A stretch of 64,000 bases of DNA, from contig OY756140.1 of assembly GCA_963576785.1 (NCBI GenBank), forward strand, positions 1,922,001 to 1,986,000, read 5' to 3'. How positions within the stretch are numbered: position 1 is the first letter of the stretch; each line of letters begins with the position of its first letter. Both the position numbers and the translations under genes were made by a program. This stretch comes from Chlorophyllum brunneum (taxonomy: Eukaryota > Basidiomycota > Agaricomycetes > Agaricales > Agaricaceae). The notes under the pieces were generated by a model that made no database searches, was not told where the DNA came from, and worked only from the letters and a program-made list of their open reading frames with translations. Positions 48,331 through 58,924 of this stretch are shown here, one piece after another.

Positions 48331-49383
48331 CTAAGCACTATCCGGCTTGTCGTTATCTCGTGTACCCACAATTTGGACTGATGGCTGATGCTTTCGTTTA
48401 CGCCTTCGCTTTTCGTGAGCAGGTGCTGGTGTGTTGACTACGGGGTTGTCTTCGTTATCTTCATCCTCACCATTCCGTTTCCTCTTTATTCCCGCTTTTG
48501 TGTCCTGGTTCTCTGCAGGTTCCGCCCCGGTACGGCTTGGGGTGTTGGACGTGGCCTTTTTCTTCACGCTGAGTGGATTGGGGCCTTTGGGCCCCTTTCT
48601 TTTCATTTGTGGCTTGGATACTGGTGGTGGTGTATGGTCCTTGTCTGAGACTGGGGCATGGAGTAGCTGCTCTTCGGCCTGTGGGAGATGATGTATGAGA
48701 AAACACAGGACATAATCCTTAAATTCCTTACTGTGGCTTTCGACTGTAACGTAACTTCGCTGGGAGGTTCAAGGACGACGACCGAGCGATTGATATGAAC
48801 TATAGGTGCCGCTGGTACTGTACGAAGTTTGACTCGGAGAGGCTGGGACTGTGTTGCAATCACATATCGGTGCTTGTTCTTGTCACCTGAAGGAGAATGG
48901 GAGGTTACTTGTTTGGTTAGTTAGATCCAGGAACCACCATACCAACAACGCTTAACAGACAATCGTCTCCAGTAATTGGTTCCTTGTGGTTACATTTGCG
49001 CCGTTCAAAGTTTTTAGCCAGGTTTGTTGCGGGCTGTTGGGGCTTGCCCTGTAGATAGAGCTCATGGATGCAGCATTGGGTGATCACTGAAGAACGGCTT
49101 TGCCGTTCGAGTCTAGTGTCTTGTGCATTGGATGAGTGTCAACGAGACATACTTGGTTTGACTTCGCCTTGAAGCACTGTTGCCAGCTGTTTGATGATGT
49201 CGATTTTGAGGGAAATAGCTGCTTTACAGGTTTCGGAATCGACTGCCGGAAATTGAGATTTGATTGTGTCGCTCTGGACGACAGCATGGACTGACCGAGG
49301 ATCTGGTATGGCCGGCGAAAGCCAAAGGATTGGCAATAGAGGTGCATCAACTTGCGGTATGCTTTTGCTCGTTTCTGGCGCAT
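48331..49383 (-). CDS. UTP23: rRNA-processing protein UTP23
   Basis: Five exons (introns 48679-48731, 48887-48942, 49087-49152 and 49243-49295) encode 274 residues. The start MRQKRAKAYRKLMHLYCQSF and GFRRPYQILVDSETCKAAI are typical of UTP23. The PIN-like domain contains ITQCCIHELYLQG and NKHRYVIATQ, with Cys/His residues (CNHKEP, DDCLLSVV) fitting its zinc site. The C-terminus has KGPKGPNPLSVKKK and a basic tail. UTP23 is a small-subunit processome factor that helps release snR30 from pre-rRNA. Unlike active PIN nucleases such as Fcf1, UTP23 has lost most acidic catalytic residues, in keeping with what I see here. Divergent from EMC7 with 108 bp between ATGs. Confidence 0.9.
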
Positions 49384-49491
49384 TTCGGACGGGATGAGTT
49401 GTAAGAAGAGTACGTGATGGGCTTGTGACTCTTTTTTTTTCATGTGATCGTTGGCGGACTTTGTGGGTTGGAATATTGATGCTACCTGACC
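49384..49491. promoter_or_regulatory. shared divergent promoter, UTP23 / EMC7
   Basis: 108 bp between start codons, with an A/T run (around 49431-49440) close to the UTP23 side. Confidence 0.45.
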
Positions 49492-50376
49492 ATGACCAGC
49501 CTAGCCCTTCAAACACTTCTACTTTCGCTATGGTCAGTTTAGCTCATTGTCTATGCATGCCGTGTTGAACAATGGCCAGGATGCTCGTTGCTGCTGCGCT
49601 TGACCTCACTGGCAAAGTCATATGGAATGACGTGTGTCTGGGTACGCATGGTTTGCCCCACTATCTACTTTCTGAGCGCTCGGACTGATCGCGTGTGGCC
49701 ACAGATGCTGTTTCTCTTGGACAGGCAAAAGTAGTCCTCGATGACGGACGTCTGAGCGGTAGCGTCACAGCGGATGGCAACTTTACCATGTGTGTTCGTC
49801 TTGCTGGCATCCGCAATTCTTTACTGATTCGGCTCGCAGCCACGGTGTGCCAATTGGCTCTCATTTGTTGTCTGTGGTAGCTCATGATCATGCATTCGAC
49901 ACCGTGCGCCCTTGCCCCACATCCTCTCATACCCGTTGCTGACAGGGATGGATAGCTACGTGTTGATGTCACTACCAATGAGACTGTCCATGTCCACCCC
50001 TATGCTCTCGGGACTCCCTTCAATCCACCTTCAACCGTTTCCTTGCCGTACCCACTGAAACTAACGCCAAAGGAGAAACTTGATTTCTACGTCCCCGCGC
50101 AGTCTTTCAACCTGTACAGTCTACTGACAAACCCTATGGTCCTGTTTGGTATTGGAGGCCTCGCTCTATTTGCGATCAATTCGCTCGTTGACGTCAACGC
50201 ACTTCAGGAAGCCGCGAAGCAGGGTGAAGAAAAGTAAGTTGAATCGTGTTCACATCATTCCGTGCTGAGAATTAACATCCGTTTGTAGTATTACTCCTCC
50301 ACGAGGTATCACAGATGGTCACGATCAGACCCGAGGAGGACCATTGAGACGAGGAACTAAAAAAGCTCGGCGGTAA
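49492..50376 (+). CDS. ER membrane protein complex subunit 7 (EMC7)
   Basis: Six exons (introns 49533-49579, 49642-49704, 49790-49839, 49904-49955 and 50234-50288) encode 205 residues. An N-terminal signal peptide (LALQTLLLSLWMLVAAA) leads into a luminal beta-sandwich: AKVVLDDGRLSGSVTADGNF, GVPIGSHLLSVVAHDHAFDT and RVDV. The conserved YPLKLTPKEKLDFYVPAQSF segment follows, then NPMVLFGIGGLALFAINSLV as the single transmembrane helix and a basic cytosolic tail. EMC inserts and stabilises multi-pass membrane proteins in the ER. The gene converges with the following small gene, with only 54 bp between stop codons. Confidence 0.87.
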
Positions 50377-50430
50377 TCACCAAGTATGTAGTTGTAGCAC
50401 CACAGCCTAAATCGCATGCCCAATGATGTT

Positions 50431-51066
50431 TCATGGGTTGGGCGACAGAATAACATCAGACTGGGGAGCCCCACCATGTTCCCCAGTTTCCTCGAGTGGC
50501 AACCTTTCTGGATATACGAAAGCACGGCGGATAACAGTATTCCTGAGAGTGGAATGGAGATGTCCAGATTTCTTCGAAAATGAAAGTTGACAGCAGACTT
50601 GCCTATGTTTGAACTGGGCCAGGACAGCGTGTGGTGATTTCCGCTCGGTTAAAGGCGAACTCTGGGCACTGAGGGAAAAAGATGTGAGCTTCGGTTTAAT
50701 CGTGGCAAGAGGGCGGTTAGCAACGCACTGATCGTCGCTCGTGGTTTCTATCACAAACATATGGTTGTTTCTGCCATCTGTGAGGGCAGCACCTGGTGCC
50801 TCGTCGACTTTAAGACCCGTAACGACCAGGCTACGAGAGATGCTCTTGACTGTCTGTGCAGAGGGATCATAGTCTAGCACTAGGACGTGTTCGTCCGGAT
50901 GCTGAGGAAGAAGGGGTGGTGCTGAATCGTCCTGATACTGATACTGAATGATGGGGTGGCTAAAGTTGCTGGATGGTGCGCCGGGTGCTGCGCTGTTGAC
51001 TGCAGAGTGAGAGACCAGAATGTAATACGGCGGCAGAGGCAGAGGCGGCGGATTGTTGTTGTCCAT
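50431..51066 (-). CDS. unknown small protein, conserved-looking, function not recognised
   Basis: I infer three exons with two introns of exactly 60 nt each (50543-50602, a GC-AG intron with donor GCAAGT; 50669-50728, GT-AG), giving 171 residues. The unspliced frame is also open throughout (211 residues). The N-terminus is Pro/Asn-rich. A central beta-rich part has PDEHVLVLDYDPSAQTVKS, SLVVTGLKVDEAPGA and NNHMFVIETTS. The spliced end reads AQFKHRNTVIRRAFVYPERL, which flows better than the intron-retained version. There is no signal peptide or membrane segment, and I do not recognise the family. Confidence 0.65.
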   Translation of the reverse strand: MDNNNPPPLPLPPYYILVSHSAVNSAAPGAPSSNFSHPIIQYQYQDDSAPPLLPQHPDEHVLVLDYDPSAQTVKSISRSLVVTGLKVDEAPGAALTDGRNNHMFVIETTSDDQCVANRPLATIKPKLTSFSLSAQSSPLTERKSPHAVLAQFKHRQVCCQLSFSKKSGHLHSTLRNTVIRRAFVYPERLPLEETGEHGGAPQSDVILSPNP

Positions 51067-51331
51067 CGTGAGTTCTTTGTTTATCGCTGTTGGATCACCT
51101 CCTAGGCGTTGCTACCTCCATCGGATCGTCGCCACCCTCGTCCTCCTAACTGACATAGCAACCGGCACAGCTGTCTAAACAATGGTCTGTGGAAACATGA
51201 TATAAAGCCTGCACAAAACATGTTCCCCTTGGCAGCCGCATCCTTTTGTCTCTCGAGGCCTGACCTTCTGGGATCCCCATTGTCCCGCCACACTTTCCTT
51301 TATATTGACCTTCTTTTTCGTTCCGGGCCCC
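51067..51331. promoter_or_regulatory. divergent promoter region, unknown gene / CAP protein
   Basis: 265 bp between start codons. A TATATT element lies at 51300-51305, about 30 bp before the CAP-gene ATG. Confidence 0.35.
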
Positions 51332-52696
51332 ATGACTCGTCCTCTTGCTTTTTATTCCTTGGTGCTGGCGACTTCTGTCATTTCAAGAGCACTCGCTGGT
51401 CCCGCCTGTGCCCATAAACACTATCAAACTGCAGGTTGTATTGACAAGTGCAAAGCGAGGTGGGGATGGATTGGTAGTATGATGGGAACAGACCGCTGGG
51501 GTTCTGTTGTCACCAGGGTCGAAAATTCTGCTGAGACCTGGGACTCAATTATCGCCCAAGCTTGCGGTTCATCGTACGTGGTCTGCCCTGGTGTCCGTTG
51601 CTTGTCCTGATTATGGGTGAACAATACCAGTATACCGTCCGTTCCCGTTACCAGCAACTCCCTATCGGATGTTGCAGCTCCTACGCTTATCACTCAACCT
51701 GGGCCTGTCATTGGCGCCGCTTCTGATCCCGCTGGATCTGCTCAACCTGCAACCACATATTCGGTTTCTTCATCTGCTGCAGTTTCTTCATCTGTCATCT
51801 CTTCTGTCGTATCCATGTCTTCTTCCCTCCCCACTACACCCGTGGCCAACACTCCCAAACCACCGACGACACCGATCTCCACTCGCTTCACTACGAGCAT
51901 CCGGCCTACTCCTCGCCCCGCTACAACAAAGAAGATCATAACCACGCAAGCGCCAACCCCAGTCTCTACTCCGGTCAAGACGACCGGTTCTGACTCTGGA
52001 TCTGGATCTGGATCTGGTTCCAACGATGTCCAGGCTTACCTGACCGCACATAATAGCGTCCGCGCAAATCACGGTGCCAGTCCTTTGGTTTGGAGTGACA
52101 ACCTCGCCAGCAAGGCACAACAATGGGCTAATGGTTGTAAGTTCCAGCACTCTGGAGGTTCCCTTGGTCCCTACGGAGGTAGGTTTTCAGTGTTTCGGAA
52201 CACCAAAATCTAGGGTTCTAATTGGCTGGCAGAAAACCTAGCTGCTGGAACTGGAACTTCTTATGGAATCTCCCAGGCCATCAAGTCGTGGACTGACGAA
52301 GCTAGTGAGTATCAGCCGTTTCAAATACGAGCGGAAATATGGTGAACTGGTGTCATTGATGGTTTCACAACAGTCGATTACAATGCCAACAACCCACAGC
52401 CCTCCCATTTCACTCAAGTTATTTGGAAGGGCAGTCAGCAGCTCGGTTGTGCTATTCAGGAGTGTGATGGGATATTCTCAGCTCAGTATGGAGTACGTTC
52501 CTGCTTTCATCGTTCTAGAAGAAATCACCTCGATGTTGACATCCCCCTGCCCTACAGAAGGCAAAGTTTTACGTTTGCGAGTATTTCCCTGCAGGCAATG
52601 TTATTGGCGAATTTGCGTGAGCCCCTTTACTCTCTTACTTCTACCTCCTGCATGTCGATCCTGATCCACTTCCTTAGTCAAGACGTTCAGGTCTGA
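51332..52696 (+). CDS. secreted CAP-superfamily (PR-1/SCP-like) protein
   Basis: Six exons (introns 51574-51630, 52179-52232, 52305-52373, 52493-52557 and 52617-52677) encode 352 residues. A signal peptide (PLAFYSLVLATSVISRALA) precedes a Cys-containing segment, a long Ser/Thr/Pro-rich and probably O-glycosylated region, a Gly-Ser linker from a hexanucleotide repeat, and the CAP domain. The latter has YLTAHNSVRANHGASPLVW, KAQQWANGC, GENLAAGTG, HFTQVIWKGSQQLGCAI and KFYVCEYFPAGNVIGEF, with His and Glu of the central cavity present. Fungal CAP proteins such as Pry1 bind and export sterols and fatty acids. The last coding exon is 19 nt. Confidence 0.9.
51995..52018 (+). repeat. hexanucleotide repeat (TCTGGA)n encoding a Gly-Ser linker
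   Basis: Three perfect units and one with a final T, directly before the CAP domain. Confidence 0.9.
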
Positions 52697-53149
52697 AGGA
52701 AAATGAACAGCCTTACACCTTTCATCCGATCTGAAACATCGCACCCGCCTCGTTTCTCTTTTTTTCGTGGAGATACCCTTTCATTCGCACTTCTCATTAC
52801 CTACGTCTTTTCCTTTTTCTGGGTTCGGCTTCCTGTCTCCTGTCGTTTGAAAGGGCGGTTTCCCCATATCACAGAAACAACAAAAAGTCCGAGCTGTGCT
52901 TGAGCTGTCATAAATTTCCCGTGTATATTATATTTCTACCGGTCCTGGTAGCACCTGGAATGAAGCCCGTCCTTCCCCATAGCCTAACCAGCTTAAAGCA
53001 AGGTTTAAGATGTTCTGTCCGTGAAGTAATGTGAAAGTACATTGGTTGATTAGGATTGAGGTTATGGGTTGGCGTCCAGTGGTTCGCTGACTTGTAACTA
53101 ATTCCCTTGCTTTGCAAGGGTTTCTTCCGCCCCTTATTGCAACTAGTTC
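52697..53149. other. intergenic between CAP and DLT1-like genes
   Basis: 453 bp without a supported gene; CAP 3' end and the promoter of the next gene. Confidence 0.5.
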
Positions 53150-54538
53150 ATGGCGAAGCCTTATACAGTTGACGTAACGGCGCCAAACAGCGGTAAACAC
53201 AAGGTCTGGCGTTGGTGTAGACTCGATCTGGACTTGGCAGCGCTGATATACACCATTCTCATGCTTTCTTCGAAGCTTCTTCGGACGATTTCTGAATCTA
53301 GTTATGCACTGCTTGTTCTATTCACTGTCGTCGCAACTGGCCTTTCTTGTGCAGCCTTGCTCTCCCAGGCTGTGAGAACGTCTCCGAACCGGAACTGGAC
53401 AAAGAACTTCAATGCACTCGTAATCGGTGCTTCTTATATCATCGTGGTGAGTTGCAAATCTTGTTACGGGAAGCCAGCTCATACTCTCTGTTGAAACCTG
53501 CGTTAAATAGCTTGCAGCATCGCTACTGATATGTGTCAAGAGGCGCGTTGCTGTCCGCTTAAAGTTGCAACGAATTTCGAAAACGCCGAAAGCGCTGGGC
53601 CAAGGTGATCTTCCCAAGGTCTGTATCAATACATGGTGGTGTCTCGGGCCTTGTGTACGCAGTCCCGAGTCAGGCGCCATTGCAATTCATTCCGTACGGC
53701 AGTTAAACTCACATTGCAATCCCCCCAAACAGTCGGTCCACCGATACATTACACAAGAGCATTACCGTGCGTGTCTAGTCTCATACGAGTCGCTACCGAA
53801 GGATATCGTTCATGAAGGGTGGGGTAGACCAGGTGGGTAGTCTTTGTTCGAAGCACAGGTATTTCATTCGTGTTCCACTCCTGGTCCGGCCCAGTCTCAG
53901 CCCCCTTCACGCCGTGGCTGCGGGTTATCCGCGATTTCACTGTGTTACTTCCTCTACTGTTTCCGATCACTTGCCACCACTTGGCAACGCTCCTGATCTT
54001 TTTCATTCAAAGAACGTGGCTCGAGGCGTCACTCACACAGATTCTTCGCTGCAGGGACTCCATACGCTGGGCAACGGTTTCGTCACGTCCTTCTTGATAC
54101 CATACCTCAGATCGGTCTGGACATCTCGCTAATTGTACGCAGTTTTTCGGCTAACGCACTGCCATGTTGTTATTTCTGAACAGATGCCCTTGCACGTATC
54201 GTGATACCCCTTCAGCCTCAAATGAAGCCGCATGCACGGATGCTTCACCACTTTCGTTTTATTGCCCCGCTGCTTCCGCAAGACGAGGATAAGATCTCAA
54301 CATTACATTATTATGATGCTGCGATCCAGATCGCACGAATTTCGGGACGGGAGCCCACTGAGGAAGAGTTTTTGACAGGAATGCAAGCGGCTGAGGAGAT
54401 TGTGAGATGGTAAGTGGACACCATGTTGTTGACAACTGCCTTGACCTATCTCTGTCGCTGGTCACTAGCCTCGAGATATGCCGGCCGGACAGGTCGGATA
54501 CGTCATCTGCTCAGCTCGACAGCTACTCTCGCGAATAA
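53150..54538 (+). CDS. DLT1-like membrane protein (defect at low temperature family)
   Basis: Six exons (introns 53447-53510, 53619-53732, 53833-54054, 54115-54183 and 54410-54468) encode 286 residues. Three hydrophobic segments lie in the first ~110 residues: LAALIYTILMLSSKLLR, YALLVLFTVVATGLSCAALL and ALVIGASYIIVLAASLLICV. A cytosolic part follows with SVHRYITQEHYRACLVSYES, HEGWGRPGT, FRHVLLDTIPQIDALARIVI, and PHARMLHHFRFI, a pattern I associate with the fungal Dlt1 family. Function in that family is poorly known (cold sensitivity in yeast). Two introns (114 and 222 nt) are much longer than the local norm, though phase and sequence join well across both. Confidence 0.68.
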
Positions 54539-54707
54539 TGAAACCGACAAAGAGTGAACGATTTGACTGTATACTTGTCAAAAGCTCCTCAGATGATCAT
54601 ACGGTATTTACGGGACAGAGGTCTAGGTCTAAATATTATCCCATAAGCTAACCTGGCAACGCGATATTCCATGGTGACATAAATGATAACACAATATCTG
54701 ACGTGAA

Positions 54708-55957
54708 TTAGAAGACAAAGACCTAGATCGGGGGGTCAGAGGGCGACAGATGGGAGAAGGTATAGGGCTGACCTTGTCGTGGAGTTTACTGATGGTGTTG
54801 GGAGCAGGGAAGCCGAGATCCTCGAGGTTCTTCTTCATGGCACCAACCATGGGGGGAGGACCGCAGATGAGAAGCTTGCTGTTGGTCTCGGCGGGGTTCT
54901 GGAGGTGGAGTTTGATGTGGTCCTTGGTAACGAAGCCAACGCCGGCCTTCCAGCCAGGAGGGGGGTTATTGAGGACAAAGTAGATCTTGAAGCGATTGCC
55001 ATGGAGCCTGGTGAGCTCTTCGAGGTCGTCCTTGAGAAGGATATCTTCCTGGTTAACGTTGGCGTAGATGAGACTGATGGTAGTTTTATCGACAGGGTTG
55101 CGAAGAATAGCACGGATGATTTGAAGCATGGGAGTGATACCAGTGCCTCCGGCAATCATGCTAAAGTGGTCAGAGACGCCGGGGGTGTAGAGAAAGTTGC
55201 CCTTGGGACCCTTGAAGCGCATTGTGTCGCCAAGTTTGAGACTGGCAAGGACACGAGAGATGTTGCCTTTCTCGTAGGTCTACAGGGAATGAAGGACCGG
55301 GGTGGGGCAAAAAACTCAGGAACGGACCTTGACGAGAATATCGAAATGACCGCGGTCATTGTCGCTGCTGACGGGGGTATAGCTACGTGCGACGAGTTTT
55401 CCATTGATTTCCGCAGAGACAGAAACGTGCTGGCCGATGGGGAGACCAAGGATATCCTGGGCCCTGGGAAGCTTGAAACGGTAGCTGGGACTTGTTATAG
55501 CAGAGAGTAATTGGGGAAATGAGATGAACGTACAGGGCAGTGTTGGGAGATATTTTAACCTTTTCCTGGAGAGGGAAATCTTGCCATTGGTCTGGATTAA
55601 GGGCCTTGCGCTTGCCTGGAAAGTGTGGGCAGTTGATTGCAGGGGGCAGAGATGTCACGTACGTGTCTGTGAGAGAAAGTAGACCGTGCCGGCGAGAATA
55701 AAGGCGGAGGCCATGAAGGGGGGAGAGGTGACGACGTGGACAAGGTCGGTCTCGCCGAGGAGGGGGAGGGGGACTGCGCGCAGGGTGGTGAACAAGTCGG
55801 GCATGGTGGGAGAGGGGGCGGGGTGGGTGGGGAGGCCAATGAGGATGAGGTTGGCTGGGCTGTAGCCTGCGTCGAGGAGGAGACGGGAGAGGAAGAAGAG
55901 GGTAAAGAAGGAAAGGAGGGCAGAGGCGAGAAAGACGAGTTGGTGGGTGTTTGGCAT
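54708..55957 (-). CDS. NADH-cytochrome b5 reductase
   Basis: Five exons (introns 54723-54772, 55280-55327, 55485-55533 and 55616-55662) encode 351 residues; the last exon is 15 nt and supplies the conserved Val-Phe-Val-Phe end. Two hydrophobic N-terminal segments ([20 protein letters not shown] and [15 protein letters not shown]) anchor it to a membrane. The FAD-binding motif is in [12 protein letters not shown], and the flavin phosphate region in [13 protein letters not shown]. The NADH-binding domain has [14 protein letters not shown] and LLICGPPPM. The enzyme passes electrons from NADH to cytochrome b5 for fatty-acid desaturation and sterol synthesis. The N-terminus is longer than in typical Cbr1 proteins. 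Divergent from the phosphatase gene with 118 bp between ATGs. Confidence 0.9.
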
Positions 55958-56075
55958 AAGGAGGGCCGGGGTGGGGCCAAACAAGGCCAAAGGGGGAGGA
56001 GTGTGAGGAGGCAGGGTGGGACGTTGTCTGCACGCTGGTCGTGCTCGTTCCCCGCAGCAGTCTCTTTCCCTCAAA
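55958..56075. promoter_or_regulatory. shared divergent promoter, b5 reductase / phosphatase
   Basis: 118 bp between start codons, with purine-rich then pyrimidine-rich halves. Confidence 0.45.
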
Positions 56076-58263
56076 ATGGCCCCTCTTGGCCGCACACTTG
56101 CCCTCCCTGCCCCCGTCCACCCCCAGCCATCCCCCATGAGTCTCCGCAAAAATCCAAAAAAACTTTCTCTCACCCTCCCCCTTACCAACGCTGCCCCACC
56201 TCTCTCTGCCCTTCACCCTCACCCCCCGGAGCCCCCCCGACCCCCCCGCCGTTCCTCCGTCGTCTCCCTCCCCTCCACCGCCGGCCCCACTAGCTCCCTC
56301 CTCCACCGCAAGGAAGAGGACGGCGGCTCCCCCACCATCCCTTATACAGCCGGCCCCGTCCAGGTCATTCCCGGCATCTGGCTGGGCTCAGAGGACAATG
56401 CCCGCGACTGGAAAGGCCTCGTCGAGCGCGGAATTAGATCTATTCTCAATGTCGCCAAGGAGGTTACCTCTCCCTTTGACGCACTAGCTCTTCAGCCTCT
56501 CCGCTCCACTCTCTCCGTCCCCGACCTCAAATCGGGAACCCCCGACTCTCAATCCACTTTCTACCCACCCCATGTCCCGAGCGGTAGGCCGGCCATGCAT
56601 TATCTCAAGCTCCAGTGGTCCCACGGTCAGAAAGACCTTGTCAACCACGGCTTCCAGGCCGGCATGTCCTTTACTGATGCCGCATTGGCCCGTGGCGATG
56701 GTGTCCTTGTGCAGTCAGTCCTCTCTCCTCCTTCATCCTCTCCATCTCACCTTGCTGTGCAGCTGTCAGTGCGGCATTTCGCGGTCAGCCACCATGGTCA
56801 TCGCTCTCGTCATGCGTGCAGCAGCCGAACGCTCTCCGTCTGTCCCTCCAGAGGTTTGGGACTTGAAGGGTATGCAGGCTGCATACTCCTTTGTCAAAGA
56901 CAAAAGCAAATGGATTGGTCCCAACATGTCGTATGTCCCAAGTTTAGATCCTACCATTGTATCCTCCTCCTGATTGATCGCCAGACTTATTTATGAACTT
57001 CTCGATTATGAAAAGAAGCTCAGAACAGATTCCGGCTCTCCTGGCCTGTCTGATGCGGGCTCTGGTGCAACAAGCGAAGAGGAAGAATGGACGAGACAGC
57101 GGCAGTTACTCGATGAAATGTCGTCAGACAACGAGGCTCCTGATCGCGAAAGCTCACTGGTCGTCCAGGAAGCTCGTGCCCTGGACAAGGCCATGGAAGA
57201 TCGCGTCGTTGCTCGCAAGTCATCCATCTCGTCCCTCACATCCACCGGTTCTGGCCTTGGCATGGGTCTCGCTTGGCGCAGCCGATACAGTACCCGTAAG
57301 CGAGCTGGTTCCATAGCCAGCAACACCACCAATAACAGCATTATAAGCGAAAACCTCGTCGAGGAAGAAGAGGAACCCGAGTTGTTGGGTGTCGGAGGCG
57401 GGTTTGACGATGTCCGGGAGCGACGCCGAAGCGCAGACACCTTTGAGTCCTCTGCGACCAACTCGCCGGATGATGAGGTGGAGGCAACACCCCGAAATGT
57501 TATGTATACCCCCGACCCCTTTATCTCTTGGCCTACGCCTCAGCTTGGTCCGCCGCCCTCGGCTCCAGCATGGAAAAAGACTTTCGATATCCCGCATATC
57601 CCGCCTGTCCCTCTGACTGCTGTTCGATCGACTTTTGATTTTCCAACCAAACCTAAAACAAGACGTCGCCCTCCCCCAATCGGTCTTCCTCCCGTCCCCT
57701 CTTCTCCTATCACTCTTGTCGTAGATAATCAAGATTCGAACCCCCCATCGCTGGAATCCACAGCCGAACCTGCGGTTTTCCTCCCCGTTTCCACACCCCC
57801 AGTACAGCGTTACTCCCCGTCTCAGTCCCTTCCCAACACCGTCGGGACACCTCAACGACCACCTCCACCTCACCGCCCTGCCTCCTTTCCCAAGCCAGGT
57901 CTGCGACAACGCGCGGAATCACGTAGGCCATTGCCTCCGCCACTACATTTACTCCGGAAATCCAGTGCTCCTGAAGCCTCCATGGTTTTACCGTCCGCAA
58001 CACCTCATCAGACACTGTTTGTTTTCCCACCTTCACCAACCCTCACGACGCGAACGCCGTCGGCTGTGATGTTGACTACCCAGCCTGCTGCGACTCCTGG
58101 AGCGAGGAATGGTGGGGTTCCATTCCCAACTATTTCGACACCCAGGATCGCTACGTTTAGGCAGCATGGACGGACAAGATCGTTTATTGGTGTGGGCACT
58201 CCGATGACACCGACTACTGCGTTTACAAAGGTGGAGGCGAGGGGCTATATTGGTCTTGAGTGA
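56076..58263 (+). CDS. dual-specificity protein phosphatase (MAPK phosphatase-like)
   Basis: Three exons (introns 56714-56762 and 56931-56984) encode 694 residues. The DSP domain covers residues ~100-290: VIPGIWLGSEDNARDWKGL, ILNVAKEV, and the active site HCQCGISRSATMVIA with nucleophile Cys214 and Arg220, rejoined exactly across intron 1. MQAAYSFVKDKSKWIGPNM then matches the helix after the P-loop. About 400 residues of low-complexity Ser/Pro-rich tail follow. The arrangement resembles fungal Msg5/Pmp1-type phosphatases that switch off MAP kinases of the pheromone or cell-integrity pathways, but the target is not determinable. An in-frame Met at 56136 is an alternative start. Confidence 0.88.
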
Positions 58264-58924
58264 TGCGCTTTTGCCTACTCGCTCAACCGACTTTATGCAT
58301 GCCGTCTACGAGTTCTGGCGTCATGTGCGTCTAGCTGGATACTCCCTATGCTTGTCTCGGCATCTTGGCTCCCTCTGCTCATGCATGAACACCGTCTCCT
58401 CAGTCGTGCATAAATATTTATACCTATTTGGAGAGTGAACTTGTATGCGTTCGCCGTCTCATTCACGTTTTCTGCATTAACCCTTACTTATCTTTGTGTC
58501 TTTCTTCGCATTCGCATGCATTCACAATTTCATTTTTTTTTCTCATTGCGAAAGGCAATCTTCACTTTTTCCCTTCGTTTACGTTCATGCACTGGTAGTG
58601 ATTGAACTTTGGGGCTTACGGACTGCAAAGCACGCTTTAGCCTTGTAACATCATAGTCTTCTTCGACGTTTCAACCCTGTTTTCATAGCTGTTTATTCTT
58701 TGCTTTCAACTTGTGTTTCGCGATTTCACACCATTTTAGGTCAATGCTCAGTGTACATGTTGTCCTGCTGGTTCTTTGCAAGTGATGTTTTACTTCTCAC
58801 TTTTGCAGTTCAGGTTTTACCTTGCCCTATCCTTCTCCTTTTGCCCAAGCTTGTTTAATATGTCCTTTTCATGGCTGAAAGTGCGAATAAATGACCACGG
58901 TACAGCGCATTAAAAGGTAGAACA
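58264..58924. other. intergenic between convergent phosphatase and TVP23 genes
   Basis: 661 bp, T-rich on the plus strand, no supported gene; likely two 3' UTRs. Confidence 0.5.
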
